In this document: positions 44,468 to 53,168 of the stretch, one piece after another
Position numbering within the stretch: the stretch's first letter is position 1
Layout: the number at the start of each line of letters is the position of its first letter
Source of the DNA: Neisseria sp.
Lineage (GTDB): Bacteria > Pseudomonadota > Gammaproteobacteria > Burkholderiales > Neisseriaceae
Assembly: GCA_030538415.1 (NCBI GenBank)
Contig: JAUNTY010000012.1
Span: 1 to 61,359 of the forward strand
DNA length: 61,359 nucleotides
Reading direction: 5' to 3'
Position numbers and translations under genes: made by a program
Notes under the pieces: model-generated
Database searches by the model: none
The model's input: the letters and a program-made list of their open reading frames with translations, nothing else
Told to the model about the DNA's origin: nothing

Positions 44468-45427
44468 ATGAAACCTGTCTTTCTGGACTTCGAACAACCC
44501 ATCGCCGAACTGACCAAAAAAATTGACGAATTGCGCTTTGTGCAAGGCGAGTCGGCGGTGGACATCACCGACGAAATCAGCCGCCTGCAAAAGAAAAGTG
44601 CCGACCTGACCAAGTCGATTTTCAGCAAGCTGACGCCTGCGCAAGTATCGCAGGTGTCGCGCCATCCGCAGCGCCCCTACACGCAAGACTATATCGATGC
44701 CATTTTCACCGATTATGAAGAATTGCACGGCGACCGCCATTTTTCCGACGATAAAGCCATTATCGGCGGCTTGGCGCGCTTTGAAGGGCAGAGTGTGGTA
44801 GTGATCGGCCATCAGAAAGGCCGCGACACCAAAGAAAAAATCCGCCGCAATTTCGGCATGCCGCGCCCGGAAGGTTACCGCAAGGCATTGCGCCTGATGC
44901 AGATGGCCGAAAAATTCCACCTGCCGGTGATGACGTTTATCGATACACCGGGTGCCTATCCCGGCATCGGCGCGGAAGAGCGCGGCCAGTCGGAAGCCAT
45001 CGGCCGCAATCTTTACGAGCTGACCCGCCTGCGCGTGCCGGTGTTGTGCACCATCATCGGCGAAGGCGGCTCCGGCGGCGCGCTGGCGATTGCCGTCGGC
45101 GATTATGTGAACATGCTGCAATATTCCACTTATTCGGTGATTTCGCCGGAAGGCTGCGCTTCGATTTTGTGGAAAACCGCCGAAAAAGCCCCCGATGCGG
45201 CGCAGGCTTTGGGCATCACCGCCAAGCGCCTGGCCGAATTGAAGCTGATTGACCGCATCATCGACGAGCCTTTGGGCGGCGCGCACCGCAATCATGCCGA
45301 AATCACCGGCCGCGTGAAAGATGTGTTGAAAGACGAGCTGCATGCCGCGCAGGATATGCCGATGGCCGACCTGCTGACCCGCCGCTTCGACCGCATCATG
45401 GCTTACGGCCAGTTTACCGAGAAATAG
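44468..45427 (+). CDS. accA: Acetyl-CoA carboxylase carboxyltransferase subunit alpha
   Basis: A 319-residue subunit that, with AccD, carboxylates acetyl-CoA to malonyl-CoA for fatty acid synthesis. The start [71 protein letters not shown] and [17 protein letters not shown] are diagnostic. ATG 44468 gives the normal family length; codons upstream at 44399 do not belong to the family. It is followed by an unknown gene and then tilS. Confidence 0.95.
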   Translation: MKPVFLDFEQPIAELTKKIDELRFVQGESAVDITDEISRLQKKSADLTKSIFSKLTPAQVSQVSRHPQRPYTQDYIDAIFTDYEELHGDRHFSDDKAIIGGLARFEGQSVVVIGHQKGRDTKEKIRRNFGMPRPEGYRKALRLMQMAEKFHLPVMTFIDTPGAYPGIGAEERGQSEAIGRNLYELTRLRVPVLCTIIGEGGSGGALAIAVGDYVNMLQYSTYSVISPEGCASILWKTAEKAPDAAQALGITAKRLAELKLIDRIIDEPLGGAHRNHAEITGRVKDVLKDELHAAQDMPMADLLTRRFDRIMAYGQFTEK

Positions 45428-45464
45428 GCAGCGGTTTCTATATCGGCATGATAAAGGTGCCCAA

Positions 45465-46208
45465 ATGACTGAGCGGGTTTTAAAAGATATCCGGTTTTAC
45501 GAAAGCGACAAGCCGAATATTGACGGGCAAAGCCTGCCTGGTGAATTGGGCAAGCTTTTTGTGCCGACAAAAGACACACATTATATCGGCCAGCGGATTG
45601 CCCGCAAATTGAATGAACTGGGTTTTTGTTATGGCGGGTTTGACCATATTTATATCAACCTGACAACGGTTTTGGCTGAGCATGAAATCGTGATTTCAGA
45701 CCGCGATGTCGACAAACGGATTAAATATCTGGATGTCGGCATTCACCCTGAGCGGCTAAACCGGCTGACCGACAGCGAAAAAGATGAATTTACCGTAACA
45801 ACCGTGTTCACATTGCTTGAGCATATCAGCACGGGCAGCCACTTGGAACGGGTCAGGCAGGCAGAGGCGCTGGTTGCAGAATTTGGCGCTGAAATCAAAA
45901 TTCATTTTAAAGCAAAAGAAACCAAAGCCTACAGGATTGACATAGATTATCAAATCGAATCGCCCGCGCACGGCACAAATGCCATCATTGTGTTTACCGA
46001 CAAGCAAACGGATGACCGCCGTTTCATCAGATACAAGCTCCGGTTTTATGATGACCTCTATACGTTGATAAACACAGTCGCGCTTAAAGACGGCGCGATT
46101 ATTTGCCAACCGAAAACATCGTTTAGCGCCGGGCTGAATAACCGTTGCTATCAAACGCCCATCGTCTTGAAGCTGAGCGATTTTGAAAAAACCAACTGCC
46201 ATGAATAA
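45465..46208 (+). CDS. Hypothetical protein of unknown family
   Basis: A 247-residue soluble protein without signal sequence or membrane segments; I do not recognise the family. It has many Asp/Glu/Lys residues, FYESDKPNIDGQSLPGELG at the start, YIGQRIARKLNELGFCYGGFDHIYINL, and a C-terminal half suggestive of alternating beta strands (IVFTDKQTDDRRFIRYKLRFYDDLYTL). Base composition is visibly more AT-rich than accA and tilS on either side, and it is not coupled to either. A non-DUS terminator follows. It could be an acquired accessory gene, for example an immunity-like protein, but nothing proves this. Confidence 0.7.
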   Translation: MTERVLKDIRFYESDKPNIDGQSLPGELGKLFVPTKDTHYIGQRIARKLNELGFCYGGFDHIYINLTTVLAEHEIVISDRDVDKRIKYLDVGIHPERLNRLTDSEKDEFTVTTVFTLLEHISTGSHLERVRQAEALVAEFGAEIKIHFKAKETKAYRIDIDYQIESPAHGTNAIIVFTDKQTDDRRFIRYKLRFYDDLYTLINTVALKDGAIICQPKTSFSAGLNNRCYQTPIVLKLSDFEKTNCHE

Positions 46209-46275
46209 TCAGGGAACATGGCCTGGCAAGACGGCGGTTGACATGCTGCCATGAAATATTGCTGTATTCCACCCG

Positions 46276-46303
46276 CAAGCAGACCGTGAGTCTGCTTGTT
46301 TTT
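46276..46303 (+). terminator. Rho-independent terminator, not DUS-based
   Basis: CAAGCAGAC pairs with GTCTGCTTG over a 5-nt loop and is followed by a T run that leads into the next Correia-like element. Confidence 0.88.
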
Positions 46304-46375
46304 TATAGTCGGAGAAATGAGATTCTGATACAAGGCGAGCCAACGCCGTAACAAAAACTAATTTCTTCGACTATA
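46304..46375. mobile_element. Correia-like element, short 72-bp form
   Basis: A short copy in the opposite orientation to that at 41695. The ends TATAGTCGGAGAAATGAG and CTAATTTCTTCGACTATA differ at a few bases. It lies 43 bp before tilS. Confidence 0.86.
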
Positions 46376-46418
46376 TCGTTCAGACGGCCATTGATGCCAT
46401 TATTTACCGGACAAATTG

Positions 46419-47768
46419 ATGAGTTCCAAACAACATTCCCAATGCCGCGATTTGCCGCAGGCGCTGGCTGCTTCATGGCCGTCTGAAATCGGTGCGGGCA
46501 GCGTGATTGAAGTGGGCTTGAGCGGCGGGCTGGATTCGGTGGTATTGCTGCATGTGCTGGCGGCTCTGCGGGCGCGTTTCGGCTTTGCGTTGCAGGCAGT
46601 GCACGTGCATCACGGTTTGAGCATGCAGGCCGATGCATGGGTGGATTTCTGTCAGGCGTTGTGCCGGCGGCTGGATGTGCCGTTGCGGGTGGAAAAAGTG
46701 CAGGTCAACGCGGCAGGGCTGGGGGTGGAAGCGGCGGCCAGAAAAGCGCGTTATCAGGCGTTTGCCCGCAGCGGGGCGGATGTGTTGGCGCTGGCGCAGC
46801 ATCGCGACGACCAAGTGGAAACCTTCATGCTGGCGGCGGTACGCGGCGGCGGGCTGAGGGCGTTGGCGGCCATGCCGACATGGCGGGATTTGAACGGAAA
46901 TATCCGCATCTGGCGGCCTTTGCTGCCTTGCGGCCGCGCGGATTTGGCGGCTTATGCGAAAACGCACCGGCTTGATTTTGTGGAGGATGCCAGCAATCTC
47001 GACCATTCGTTGTTGAGAAACTGGCTGCGCCGAGAAGCGTTGCCGCCGTGGCGCGAGCGCGTGCCGCATCTGGATGCGCACATTGTGCACAGTGTGGCCG
47101 TCTTGCAGGACGAATTGACGCTTCTGAACGAAGTGGTGGCGGCAGACTGGCAGATGATTCACCGAAGCGGTGAATTCGATGTGTCTGCCTGGCGCAGCCT
47201 GAGCAGCCTGCGCCGCCGCCAACAATTGCTGCGGCTGGCAAAAGTGTATGCCTTGGGCACGCCGACGCATGACAGCGTTGCCGATTTCGAGCGCGTGCTG
47301 TATGCGCTTCAGACGGCCTCTGCGCAATGGCGGCTGCCGCAGGGCTGCGTGCATGCTTATCAAAACCGTTTGTTTGCGGAAGCTGACGGCTGGCAGTCGG
47401 ACTGCCCCTGGCTTGATGAGGGCACAAAACTGAGCGGCCGTCTGAATAATCTCTTAACGGAAAACGGTTTTACCTTGCGCAGACATCCGTTTGGTTTGAG
47501 TGAGGAAGTGTTAAATTCCGTAGGATGTATCCGCAGGGTTGCTACCGCTGACGCTGTTAATTTGACCGTCGGGCGCAAAAATGTAGGGAAAATTTTACAA
47601 GAATGGCGGGTACTACCGTTTGTCAGAAAATATTGGCCGATTGTAACGGATAGTGAAAATCGCTGTCTGGCTATTGCTAATGTGTGGGTAAATGTTCATT
47701 ATGGCTGCCGAAATGGATTCCTGCCGGTTTTTGATAAATTTAACCGATTTATTTTGGAACCAAAATGA
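46419..47768 (+). CDS. tilS: tRNA(Ile)-lysidine synthase
   Basis: A 449-residue N-type ATP pyrophosphatase that makes lysidine at C34 of tRNA-Ile(CAU). The PP-loop SGGLDSVVLLHVLAAL (about residues 34-50), HVHHGLSMQADAW, EAAARKARYQAF, LALAQHRDDQVETFMLAAVRGGGLRAL and the RNWLRREALP region are all present. The last 110 residues (about 345-449) form the TilS C-terminal domain. They are encoded by more AT-rich DNA than the rest, perhaps a recombination mosaic. ATG 46419 is the start; an adjacent TTG is less likely. Two DUS words lie in frame. Confidence 0.93.
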   Translation: MSSKQHSQCRDLPQALAASWPSEIGAGSVIEVGLSGGLDSVVLLHVLAALRARFGFALQAVHVHHGLSMQADAWVDFCQALCRRLDVPLRVEKVQVNAAGLGVEAAARKARYQAFARSGADVLALAQHRDDQVETFMLAAVRGGGLRALAAMPTWRDLNGNIRIWRPLLPCGRADLAAYAKTHRLDFVEDASNLDHSLLRNWLRREALPPWRERVPHLDAHIVHSVAVLQDELTLLNEVVAADWQMIHRSGEFDVSAWRSLSSLRRRQQLLRLAKVYALGTPTHDSVADFERVLYALQTASAQWRLPQGCVHAYQNRLFAEADGWQSDCPWLDEGTKLSGRLNNLLTENGFTLRRHPFGLSEEVLNSVGCIRRVATADAVNLTVGRKNVGKILQEWRVLPFVRKYWPIVTDSENRCLAIANVWVNVHYGCRNGFLPVFDKFNRFILEPK

Positions 47769-47842
47769 AGGTGAAGCGTCATAATACCCATAACACACGC
47801 TTTGCCTACTTACGTTTGTCATCAAGGAACTAAAGGATAGAC

Positions 47843-48442
47843 ATGAACGATCGTCAAATCGATCAGGCATTGGTAGAGCGTGCGCAACAAGGTGACCATA
47901 AAGCATTTGAACTATTGGTGTCGAAATACCAGCGCCGCCTGACCCGGCTGCTGTCGCGTTTTGTCAAAGACGAGCACGAAGTCAACGACGTGGCGCAAGA
48001 AGCCCTGATTAAAGCATACCGCGCACTGCCCAATTTTCGCGGCGAAAGCGCATTTTATACCTGGCTTTACCGCATCGGCATCAACACCGCCAAAAACTTT
48101 CTGGTCACTTCGGGCAAACGGCCTTTTGTAAGCGCCGATGTTGCCAATGATGAAGGGGACATTCTCGATTTGGCAGACCAGCTGGCCGACGACCACACGC
48201 CGGAAGCCGAGATGATGAATCGGGAGATTTTGCAGACGGTGGAGTCTGCCATAGCCAAGCTGCCGGATGATTTGCGGAAGGCCATTACCCTCAGGGAAAT
48301 GGAAGGCTTGTCTTACGAAGAGATTGCTCAGATTATGGATTGTCCGATAGGCACCGTGCGCTCACGCATCTTCAGGGCGCGTGAGGTCATCGCCAAAGAT
48401 TTAAGGCCGCTGTTGGACACGTCCGAAGACCAAAGGTGGTAA
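47843..48442 (+). CDS. rpoE: ECF RNA polymerase sigma factor RpoE/AlgU
   Basis: A 199-residue extracytoplasmic-stress sigma factor. Region 2 (SKYQRRLTRLLSRFVKDEHEVNDVAQEALIKAYRALPNF) and region 4 (LREMEGLSYEEIAQIMDCPIGTVRSRIFRAREVI) are typical of RpoE/AlgU. The stop is 4 bp before an rseA-like anti-sigma gene, the usual pairing. AAGGA precedes ATG 47843. A conventional sigma-E promoter could not be identified in the 74-bp upstream gap. Confidence 0.93.
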   Translation: MNDRQIDQALVERAQQGDHKAFELLVSKYQRRLTRLLSRFVKDEHEVNDVAQEALIKAYRALPNFRGESAFYTWLYRIGINTAKNFLVTSGKRPFVSADVANDEGDILDLADQLADDHTPEAEMMNREILQTVESAIAKLPDDLRKAITLREMEGLSYEEIAQIMDCPIGTVRSRIFRAREVIAKDLRPLLDTSEDQRW

Positions 48443-48446
48443 GGGA

Positions 48447-49073
48447 ATGGATAAGCAAGATAAAGATTTTGAGTTTGTGTCTGCCGTGATGGACGACGAC
48501 GGGCTCTCGGAAGAGACGCTCGACGCATTGTTGTCTGATGCCGACGCACAACAAAAATGGTATGAATACCATCTGATTCGCGATTATCTGCAACATGCGA
48601 AACCGATTGTGGGTAAAGACATCAAAATGTCGGAAACCGGTTTTTCGGCTTCGCTGGCGCAGGTTGCCGCGGAAAACAAACAACGATACGGCAGCAAAAC
48701 GCGCCAAGGCGGCCACACGGCCAATGCGGCAAACCACGCGTTTATGCGCTTTGCCGCCGTGGCCAGCGTGTTGGCGGTGGCGGTGGCGACCTGGCAGCTG
48801 TGGCCGCAGACTTCGGCACACGAAGCGGGCATGGCAGCGGCCGAACAGGCAGCGCCTGCCAGACAGGCCGATTCGGCCATCGTGTCGGTAGGCGGCAATG
48901 CCGCAGCCGTGCAGGCCGATATTGCGCCGAAAAAAGATGTGGTGGTGCCGAACGCAGCGCTGGTCAGCGTGCCGCCGGCAGCGGAAAGCCAGTCGGCAGT
49001 GCGTGTTGAAAAGCGCGCCGACGCGGAGCAGGCCGACATCAAAACCGCCAGCGCCGCGCAAACGGTTCAATAA
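48447..49073 (+). CDS. rseA: Anti-sigma-E factor RseA
   Basis: A 208-residue bitopic anti-sigma factor. An N-terminal RseA domain (about residues 6-75, VSAVMDDDGLSEETLDALLSDADAQQKWYEYHLIRDYL) is followed by one membrane segment (about 105-122, FAAVASVLAVAVATWQLW) and an Ala/Val/Gln-rich periplasmic tail with no recognisable domain. It would hold RpoE at the membrane until regulated proteolysis. No rseB or mucD-like protease follows; instead a terminator and Correia-like DNA. The tail is low complexity. Confidence 0.88.
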   Translation: MDKQDKDFEFVSAVMDDDGLSEETLDALLSDADAQQKWYEYHLIRDYLQHAKPIVGKDIKMSETGFSASLAQVAAENKQRYGSKTRQGGHTANAANHAFMRFAAVASVLAVAVATWQLWPQTSAHEAGMAAAEQAAPARQADSAIVSVGGNAAAVQADIAPKKDVVVPNAALVSVPPAAESQSAVRVEKRADAEQADIKTASAAQTVQ

Positions 49074-49100
49074 CCGGCAGCCAATCTGCTTGTTTATTAC

Positions 49101-49134
49101 AAAAGGCTTTTCCCGCGCGGGAAAAGCCTTTTTG
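49101..49134 (+). terminator. Terminator after rseA
   Basis: A 16-bp perfect palindrome (AAAAGGCTTTTCCCGC with its complement) followed by a T run. A DUS follows at about 49142. Confidence 0.9.
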
Positions 49135-49202
49135 TTGTTTTAGGCCGTCTGAAAAGGCTTGGTGGCATATAGCCGAACAACACATGTTCTGAAGGTTTCA
49201 AG

Positions 49203-49377
49203 TATAGTCGGAGAAATGAGATTCTGATACAAGGCGGCGAGCCAACGCCGTAGCAGAAACTATAGCCGTTCCGTTAGTTTGATACAGCGTTGCTGCGCCT
49301 TGCCGTACTACCTGTACTGCCTGCGGCTTGCTGCCTTGTCTCAAACTAACGGAACGGCTATAATTTCTTCGACTATG
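49203..49377. mobile_element. Correia-like element, short form, split by insertion
   Basis: Left part 49203-49260 and right part 49363-49377 rejoin, with one TA, to a 75-bp short-form copy. It carries one extra GCG triplet compared with the 72-bp copies. The final TATA is changed to TATG. The inner element is 49261-49362. The 306-bp gap between rseA and the Kef gene holds the terminator and these elements only. Confidence 0.85.
49261..49362. mobile_element. Correia-like element, TATAGCCGTTCCGTTAG type, nested
   Basis: A 102-bp copy with perfectly complementary ends (TATAGCCGTTCCGTTAGTTT) and the common core. It is inserted at the TA of AAACTAATTT in the short outer element. Confidence 0.9.
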
Positions 49378-49379
49378 AC

Positions 49380-51269
49380 TTATCTCGTATGCACCGGGTG
49401 CTCGCGGTCGGCATTTTCATCGCCGGGCTGCCAGTCTGCTTTTTCATCACGCAACAGCGCCTGAATCATGGTTGCGGTTTCGGCATCGTCTGCCAGGGCG
49501 ATGGTGCGCATTCGGTCGTTGCCGAAGCGCGGCAGCTCGGGATCGTAGGCATCGGCCATCAGCGCCACGCTGTGGCGATCGCGCTGGGCATAGAAAGTGC
49601 TGATTTCGGCGGCCTTGTCTTTGTCCATGCCCAGCATTTCCAAAGCCATGCGACCGCTGCGGATGGCCGAATCAAAGGTTTCGCGCACAATCGCCTGTGC
49701 GCCTGCACGGTATAAATCGTAGGTGTGGATGCGGTCGTAAGCGCGCACAATCACAGGCAGGTCGGGGCGGATGCGTTTTACATGTTCCACCATGGCAACG
49801 GCCTGCTCTTTGTTGTCGATGGCAATCACCAGCAGTTTGGCTTTGCCGATACCGGCGGTTTCCAGCAGTTCCGGGCGGCTGGCGTCGCCGAAATAGGTTT
49901 TGATGCCGTAGCGCGACATGCCTTCGGCGGTAACCGGGTCGTAATCAATCACGGTGGTTTTGTGGCCGCAGGCCATCAGCAGGCCGACCACCATTTGTCC
50001 GAAGCGGCCGTGACCGGCCACAATCACCGGGTTTTCTTCTTCAATGGTGTCGTCTGCCCGCGTTGCCTTCCGATAGGCGCGCGGCACCAGCAATTTGTCG
50101 TACACGATAAACAGCAGCGGCGTGAGCAGCATCGACAGCGCCACCACCAACAGCAGCCGTTCGGCCGTGGCGGCGGGCATCAGCGCATTTTGCACATTAA
50201 ATGCCAGCAACACAAAACCGAATTCACCGGCCTGCGCCAGGCCGAGCATAAACAGTTTGCGGTCGAGCCCCCTGAGTTTGAAAATGGTGCCCAGCGCAAA
50301 CAATACACCCGCTTTAATCAGCATCACCGCCAGCGTCAGCCCTAAAATCAGCCAGAATTCGCCAAACAGCAAGGCAAAGTTGATGCCCGCGCCCACCGTG
50401 ATAAAAAAGAGGCCGAGCAGCAGCCCCTTAAACGGCTCCAGATTGCTTTCCAGCTCGTGGCGGTATTCACTGTTGGCCAACACCACCCCGGCGAGAAAAG
50501 TGCCGAGTGCGGGTGAGAGACCGATTAACGACATCAGTGCGGCAATGCCCACCACCAGCGTGAGCGCGAAAATGGTGAACACTTCGCGCATGCGCGAAGC
50601 GGCAATAAAACGGAATACCGGCCGCGACAGGAAATGGCCGCCCACCACGATGGCCGCGATGGCCGCCAACGTAATCAGCGCGCGCAGATAGCCGTTTACA
50701 CCTTCAAGCAGATTCAGGCTTTCATGGCCGCCGCCGTGGGCCTGCCCCATCAATTCCGGCAGGGCAATCAGTGGCAGCAGTGCCAGCATCGGAATCACCG
50801 CAATATCCTGAAACAGCAACACCGAAAAGCTGCTTTGGCCGCCGGGGCTTGCAAGCAGGCCTTTTTCACTCAGGGTCTGCAACACAATCGCGGTAGAGGA
50901 AAGCGCCAACACGCAGCCGGCGGCAATCCCCACCTGCCAGGGCTGGCCGACGGCCACGGCCGCCGCCGCAATCACGGCAACGGTGGCCGCCACCTGCAAG
51001 CCGCCCAGGCCGATTAATTTGTTGCGCAGCCGCCAGAGCATGGCGGGCTCCAGCTCCAGGCCGACCAGAAACAACATCATCACCACGCCGAATTCGGCGA
51101 TGCCCTGAATAGATTGGGTTTCGCTGCCGACCAAATGCAGCACGGGGCCTATCAGAATACCGGCCAAAAGATAGCCCAATACTGAGCCCAAACCCAGGCG
51201 TTTGGAAATCGGCACGGCCACTACGGCGGCGAAAAGATAAATAAAAGCGTAAAGAAGGAGGGCGGTCAT
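49380..51269 (-). CDS. Kef-type K+/H+ antiporter with RCK domain
   Basis: A 629-residue CPA2 antiporter. About 12 membrane segments (residues 1-380, with LGYLLAGILIGPVL and GLSPALGTFLAGVVLANSEYRHELESNLEPFKGLLLGLFFITVG) are followed by an RCK_N nucleotide-binding domain (IVAGHGRFGQMVVGLLMACGHKTTVIDYDP). These KefB/KefC-like proteins release K+ in response to electrophile-glutathione adducts; no kefF/kefG partner is adjacent. The start at 51269 (MTALLLYAF) is preferred to a longer frame from 51332. The stop codon is 2 bp from a Correia-like element. Confidence 0.9.
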   Translation of the reverse strand: MTALLLYAFIYLFAAVVAVPISKRLGLGSVLGYLLAGILIGPVLHLVGSETQSIQGIAEFGVVMMLFLVGLELEPAMLWRLRNKLIGLGGLQVAATVAVIAAAAVAVGQPWQVGIAAGCVLALSSTAIVLQTLSEKGLLASPGGQSSFSVLLFQDIAVIPMLALLPLIALPELMGQAHGGGHESLNLLEGVNGYLRALITLAAIAAIVVGGHFLSRPVFRFIAASRMREVFTIFALTLVVGIAALMSLIGLSPALGTFLAGVVLANSEYRHELESNLEPFKGLLLGLFFITVGAGINFALLFGEFWLILGLTLAVMLIKAGVLFALGTIFKLRGLDRKLFMLGLAQAGEFGFVLLAFNVQNALMPAATAERLLLVVALSMLLTPLLFIVYDKLLVPRAYRKATRADDTIEEENPVIVAGHGRFGQMVVGLLMACGHKTTVIDYDPVTAEGMSRYGIKTYFGDASRPELLETAGIGKAKLLVIAIDNKEQAVAMVEHVKRIRPDLPVIVRAYDRIHTYDLYRAGAQAIVRETFDSAIRSGRMALEMLGMDKDKAAEISTFYAQRDRHSVALMADAYDPELPRFGNDRMRTIALADDAETATMIQALLRDEKADWQPGDENADREHPVHTR

Positions 51270-51313
51270 GTGTTTTTTGGGAATGGTGTGGAGATGGGCA
51301 TGAATATACGCCA

Positions 51314-51350
51314 AGGCCGTCTGAAATACCATTGGTTATTCAGACGGCCT
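51314..51350 (-). terminator. DUS hairpin between LysR and Kef genes
   Basis: AGGCCGTCTGAA pairs with TTCAGACGGCCT over a 13-nt loop. On the minus strand the first DUS contains the stop codon of the LysR gene. Confidence 0.7.
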
Positions 51351-52251
51351 CTTTTTTACACCATTGCTGCTGCAACACCTCGACCACGCCCGCCAGCAGC
51401 GGATTGTCGCTATGCTGTTGCCAGGCCGCGGCCACGGTGGTGATGCGGGTTTCTTCGCGCAGGGGCAGCAACACCACATTGGCGGGCAGTTGCTGTTCCA
51501 GCGCGGCGGGCACCAAGGCCACCCCCTGAGCGCAGCCGACAAAAGCAATCTGCAAACTCACCGAGCGCACTTCATGCAGGATGCGCGGTGAAAAACCGGC
51601 CTCAAGACAGGCGGCCATCAGCGCGTCGAACGAAGCCGGGCTGACCCTGCGCTCAAACATCACAAACGCATCTTCGGCAAAATCCGCCAGCGACACCCGC
51701 GCCTGCCCGCTCAAACGGTGGCTTTTCGGCACGGCCAATGCCAGCGGCGTGCGCAGTAAAATCCCGCTGCCGATGTTGTCGCCGAGGTGGCCGTCAAGCC
51801 GCGCAAACGCCACGTCAATCTCGCCCGCCTGCAACAGCGGCACGGCCTCCGCGCTGTCGATTTCGCGCACCCGCACGGTCACATCGGGATGCCGCCGTTT
51901 GATTTCCTCAATCAAAGACGGCAACACTTCCAGCATCGCCAGCGTAATCGCGCCGAAGGTGAGCGTGCCGCGATGCCCCGCCACCGCTTCGGCGACGGCG
52001 GTTTCCAATTGCTGCAACTGCCGCGCAAACTGCCGCACCGCCGGCAAAATCGCCCGACCGACGGGGGTAAGCTGCGTGCCGCGCCGCGAGCGTTCAAACA
52101 ATTTCACCTTTAAGGCATATTCCAATTGCTTGATTTGCTCGGTGAGCGGCGGCTGCGATATGCCGAGTTTTTCAGCCGCGCGGCCGAAATGTTCTTCTTC
52201 GGCCACGGCGAGAAACAGCCACAGGTGGCGGATGAGGCGGAAATTTATCAT
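51340..52251 (-). CDS. LysR-family transcriptional regulator
   Basis: A 303-residue regulator. The N-terminal winged helix (about residues 1-60, FRLIRHLWLFLAVAEEEHFGRAAEKLGISQPPLTEQIKQLE) and a binding domain with FGAITLAMLEVLPSLIEEIKRRHPDVTVRVREIDSAEAVPLLQAGEIDVAFARL match the family, near the CynR/BenM-like branch. It is divergent from a hydrolase-LysE pair that it probably controls. The gene ends KKEAV, with the TGA supplied by a DUS. It is complete. Confidence 0.88.
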   Translation of the reverse strand: MINFRLIRHLWLFLAVAEEEHFGRAAEKLGISQPPLTEQIKQLEYALKVKLFERSRRGTQLTPVGRAILPAVRQFARQLQQLETAVAEAVAGHRGTLTFGAITLAMLEVLPSLIEEIKRRHPDVTVRVREIDSAEAVPLLQAGEIDVAFARLDGHLGDNIGSGILLRTPLALAVPKSHRLSGQARVSLADFAEDAFVMFERRVSPASFDALMAACLEAGFSPRILHEVRSVSLQIAFVGCAQGVALVPAALEQQLPANVVLLPLREETRITTVAAAWQQHSDNPLLAGVVEVLQQQWCKKEAV

Positions 52252-52274
52252 ACGGTTTTCCTATCACAAGGTTT

Positions 52275-52315
52275 CTTAATCGGTATTTTAAGTATTAGGA
52301 GCAGGCGTGTATAGT
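52275..52315 (+). promoter_or_regulatory. Operator-like dyad and promoter of the hydrolase gene
   Basis: CTTAA-N8-TTAAG (52275-52292) lies in the divergent gap. Its right arm overlaps a possible -35 (TTTAAG, 52287-52292), with TATAGT at 52310-52315 and 17-bp spacing. The layout suits LysR control, but the dyad lacks the exact T-N11-A form. Confidence 0.45.
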
Positions 52316-52347
52316 GCCGTCTGAAACCGCCAACAAAGAGATACAAG

Positions 52348-53157
52348 ATGACCCTGCCGCTTTTCCAACACCAAAACCTGCCGCTGACCGTCAACGGTGT
52401 TGCCCTCGACATTGCCGCCATCCACCGCCAAGGCACGCGCGCGCCGGTGCTGTTTTTGCACGGTTTCGGCTCGAGCAAAGAAGATTACGCCGATTGGGTG
52501 TTGCGCCCCGAATTTGCCGACTGCCCGTTTATCGCCTACGATGCGCCGGGCTGCGGCGGGAGCGGATGCGCCGATTTGGGCGCGCTCTCTATTCCGTTTT
52601 TACAGCAAACCGCGCTGGCGGTGCTCGATTATTTTCAGGTCGGCCGCTTTCATCTGGTCGGCCATTCGATGGGCGGTTTGACCGCGCTGCTGCTGGCGGC
52701 GCATTGCGGCGAACGCGTGCTCAGTTTCACCAATATCGAAGGCAATATCGCGCCGGAAGACTGCTTTTTGAGCCGCCAGATTGTCGATTTTGCCGACGAC
52801 GATCCGCAGGTGTTTTTCGACCGGTTTATCGAGCGCACCCGCCAATCGCCTGCGTTTTCCAGCGCCTTGTATGCCGCCTCGCTCAAGCATAAAGTGCGCG
52901 TCGAAGCGGTGAAGCCGATTTTCACGTCGATGGTGGATTTATCGGATCACGGCGGTTTGATGGATCTATTTCTCGGTTTGTCTTGCCCGAAAATGTTGAT
53001 GTATGGCGAACAAAATGCGCATTTGAGCTATCTCGGATATATCGAATCCCACGGCGTGCGCTTGAGCGAAGTACCGCATTGCGGCCATTTCCCGATGTAT
53101 GCCAACCCTGATTTTATGTGGCGCGAAATCGCCGCTTTTCACCGTCAGGCCGTCTGA
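52348..53157 (+). CDS. Alpha/beta-fold hydrolase
   Basis: A 269-residue hydrolase. The oxyanion motif LFLHGFGSSKEDYADWVL (residues about 34-50), the nucleophile elbow VGHSMGGLTALLL (Ser near 109), an acid loop after LMYGEQNAHLSYLG, and the catalytic His in PHCGHFPMYANPDFM are in order. The substrate is unknown. It starts at ATG 52348, with the ribosome-binding site within AAAGAGA. It ends RQAV with the TGA lying inside a DUS. The LysE-family exporter starts 11 bp after its stop, so it may release a product that the exporter removes, for instance an amino acid from an ester or amide. That link is inference. Confidence 0.85.
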   Translation: MTLPLFQHQNLPLTVNGVALDIAAIHRQGTRAPVLFLHGFGSSKEDYADWVLRPEFADCPFIAYDAPGCGGSGCADLGALSIPFLQQTALAVLDYFQVGRFHLVGHSMGGLTALLLAAHCGERVLSFTNIEGNIAPEDCFLSRQIVDFADDDPQVFFDRFIERTRQSPAFSSALYAASLKHKVRVEAVKPIFTSMVDLSDHGGLMDLFLGLSCPKMLMYGEQNAHLSYLGYIESHGVRLSEVPHCGHFPMYANPDFMWREIAAFHRQAV

Positions 53158-53168
53158 AAGGAAAAAAC

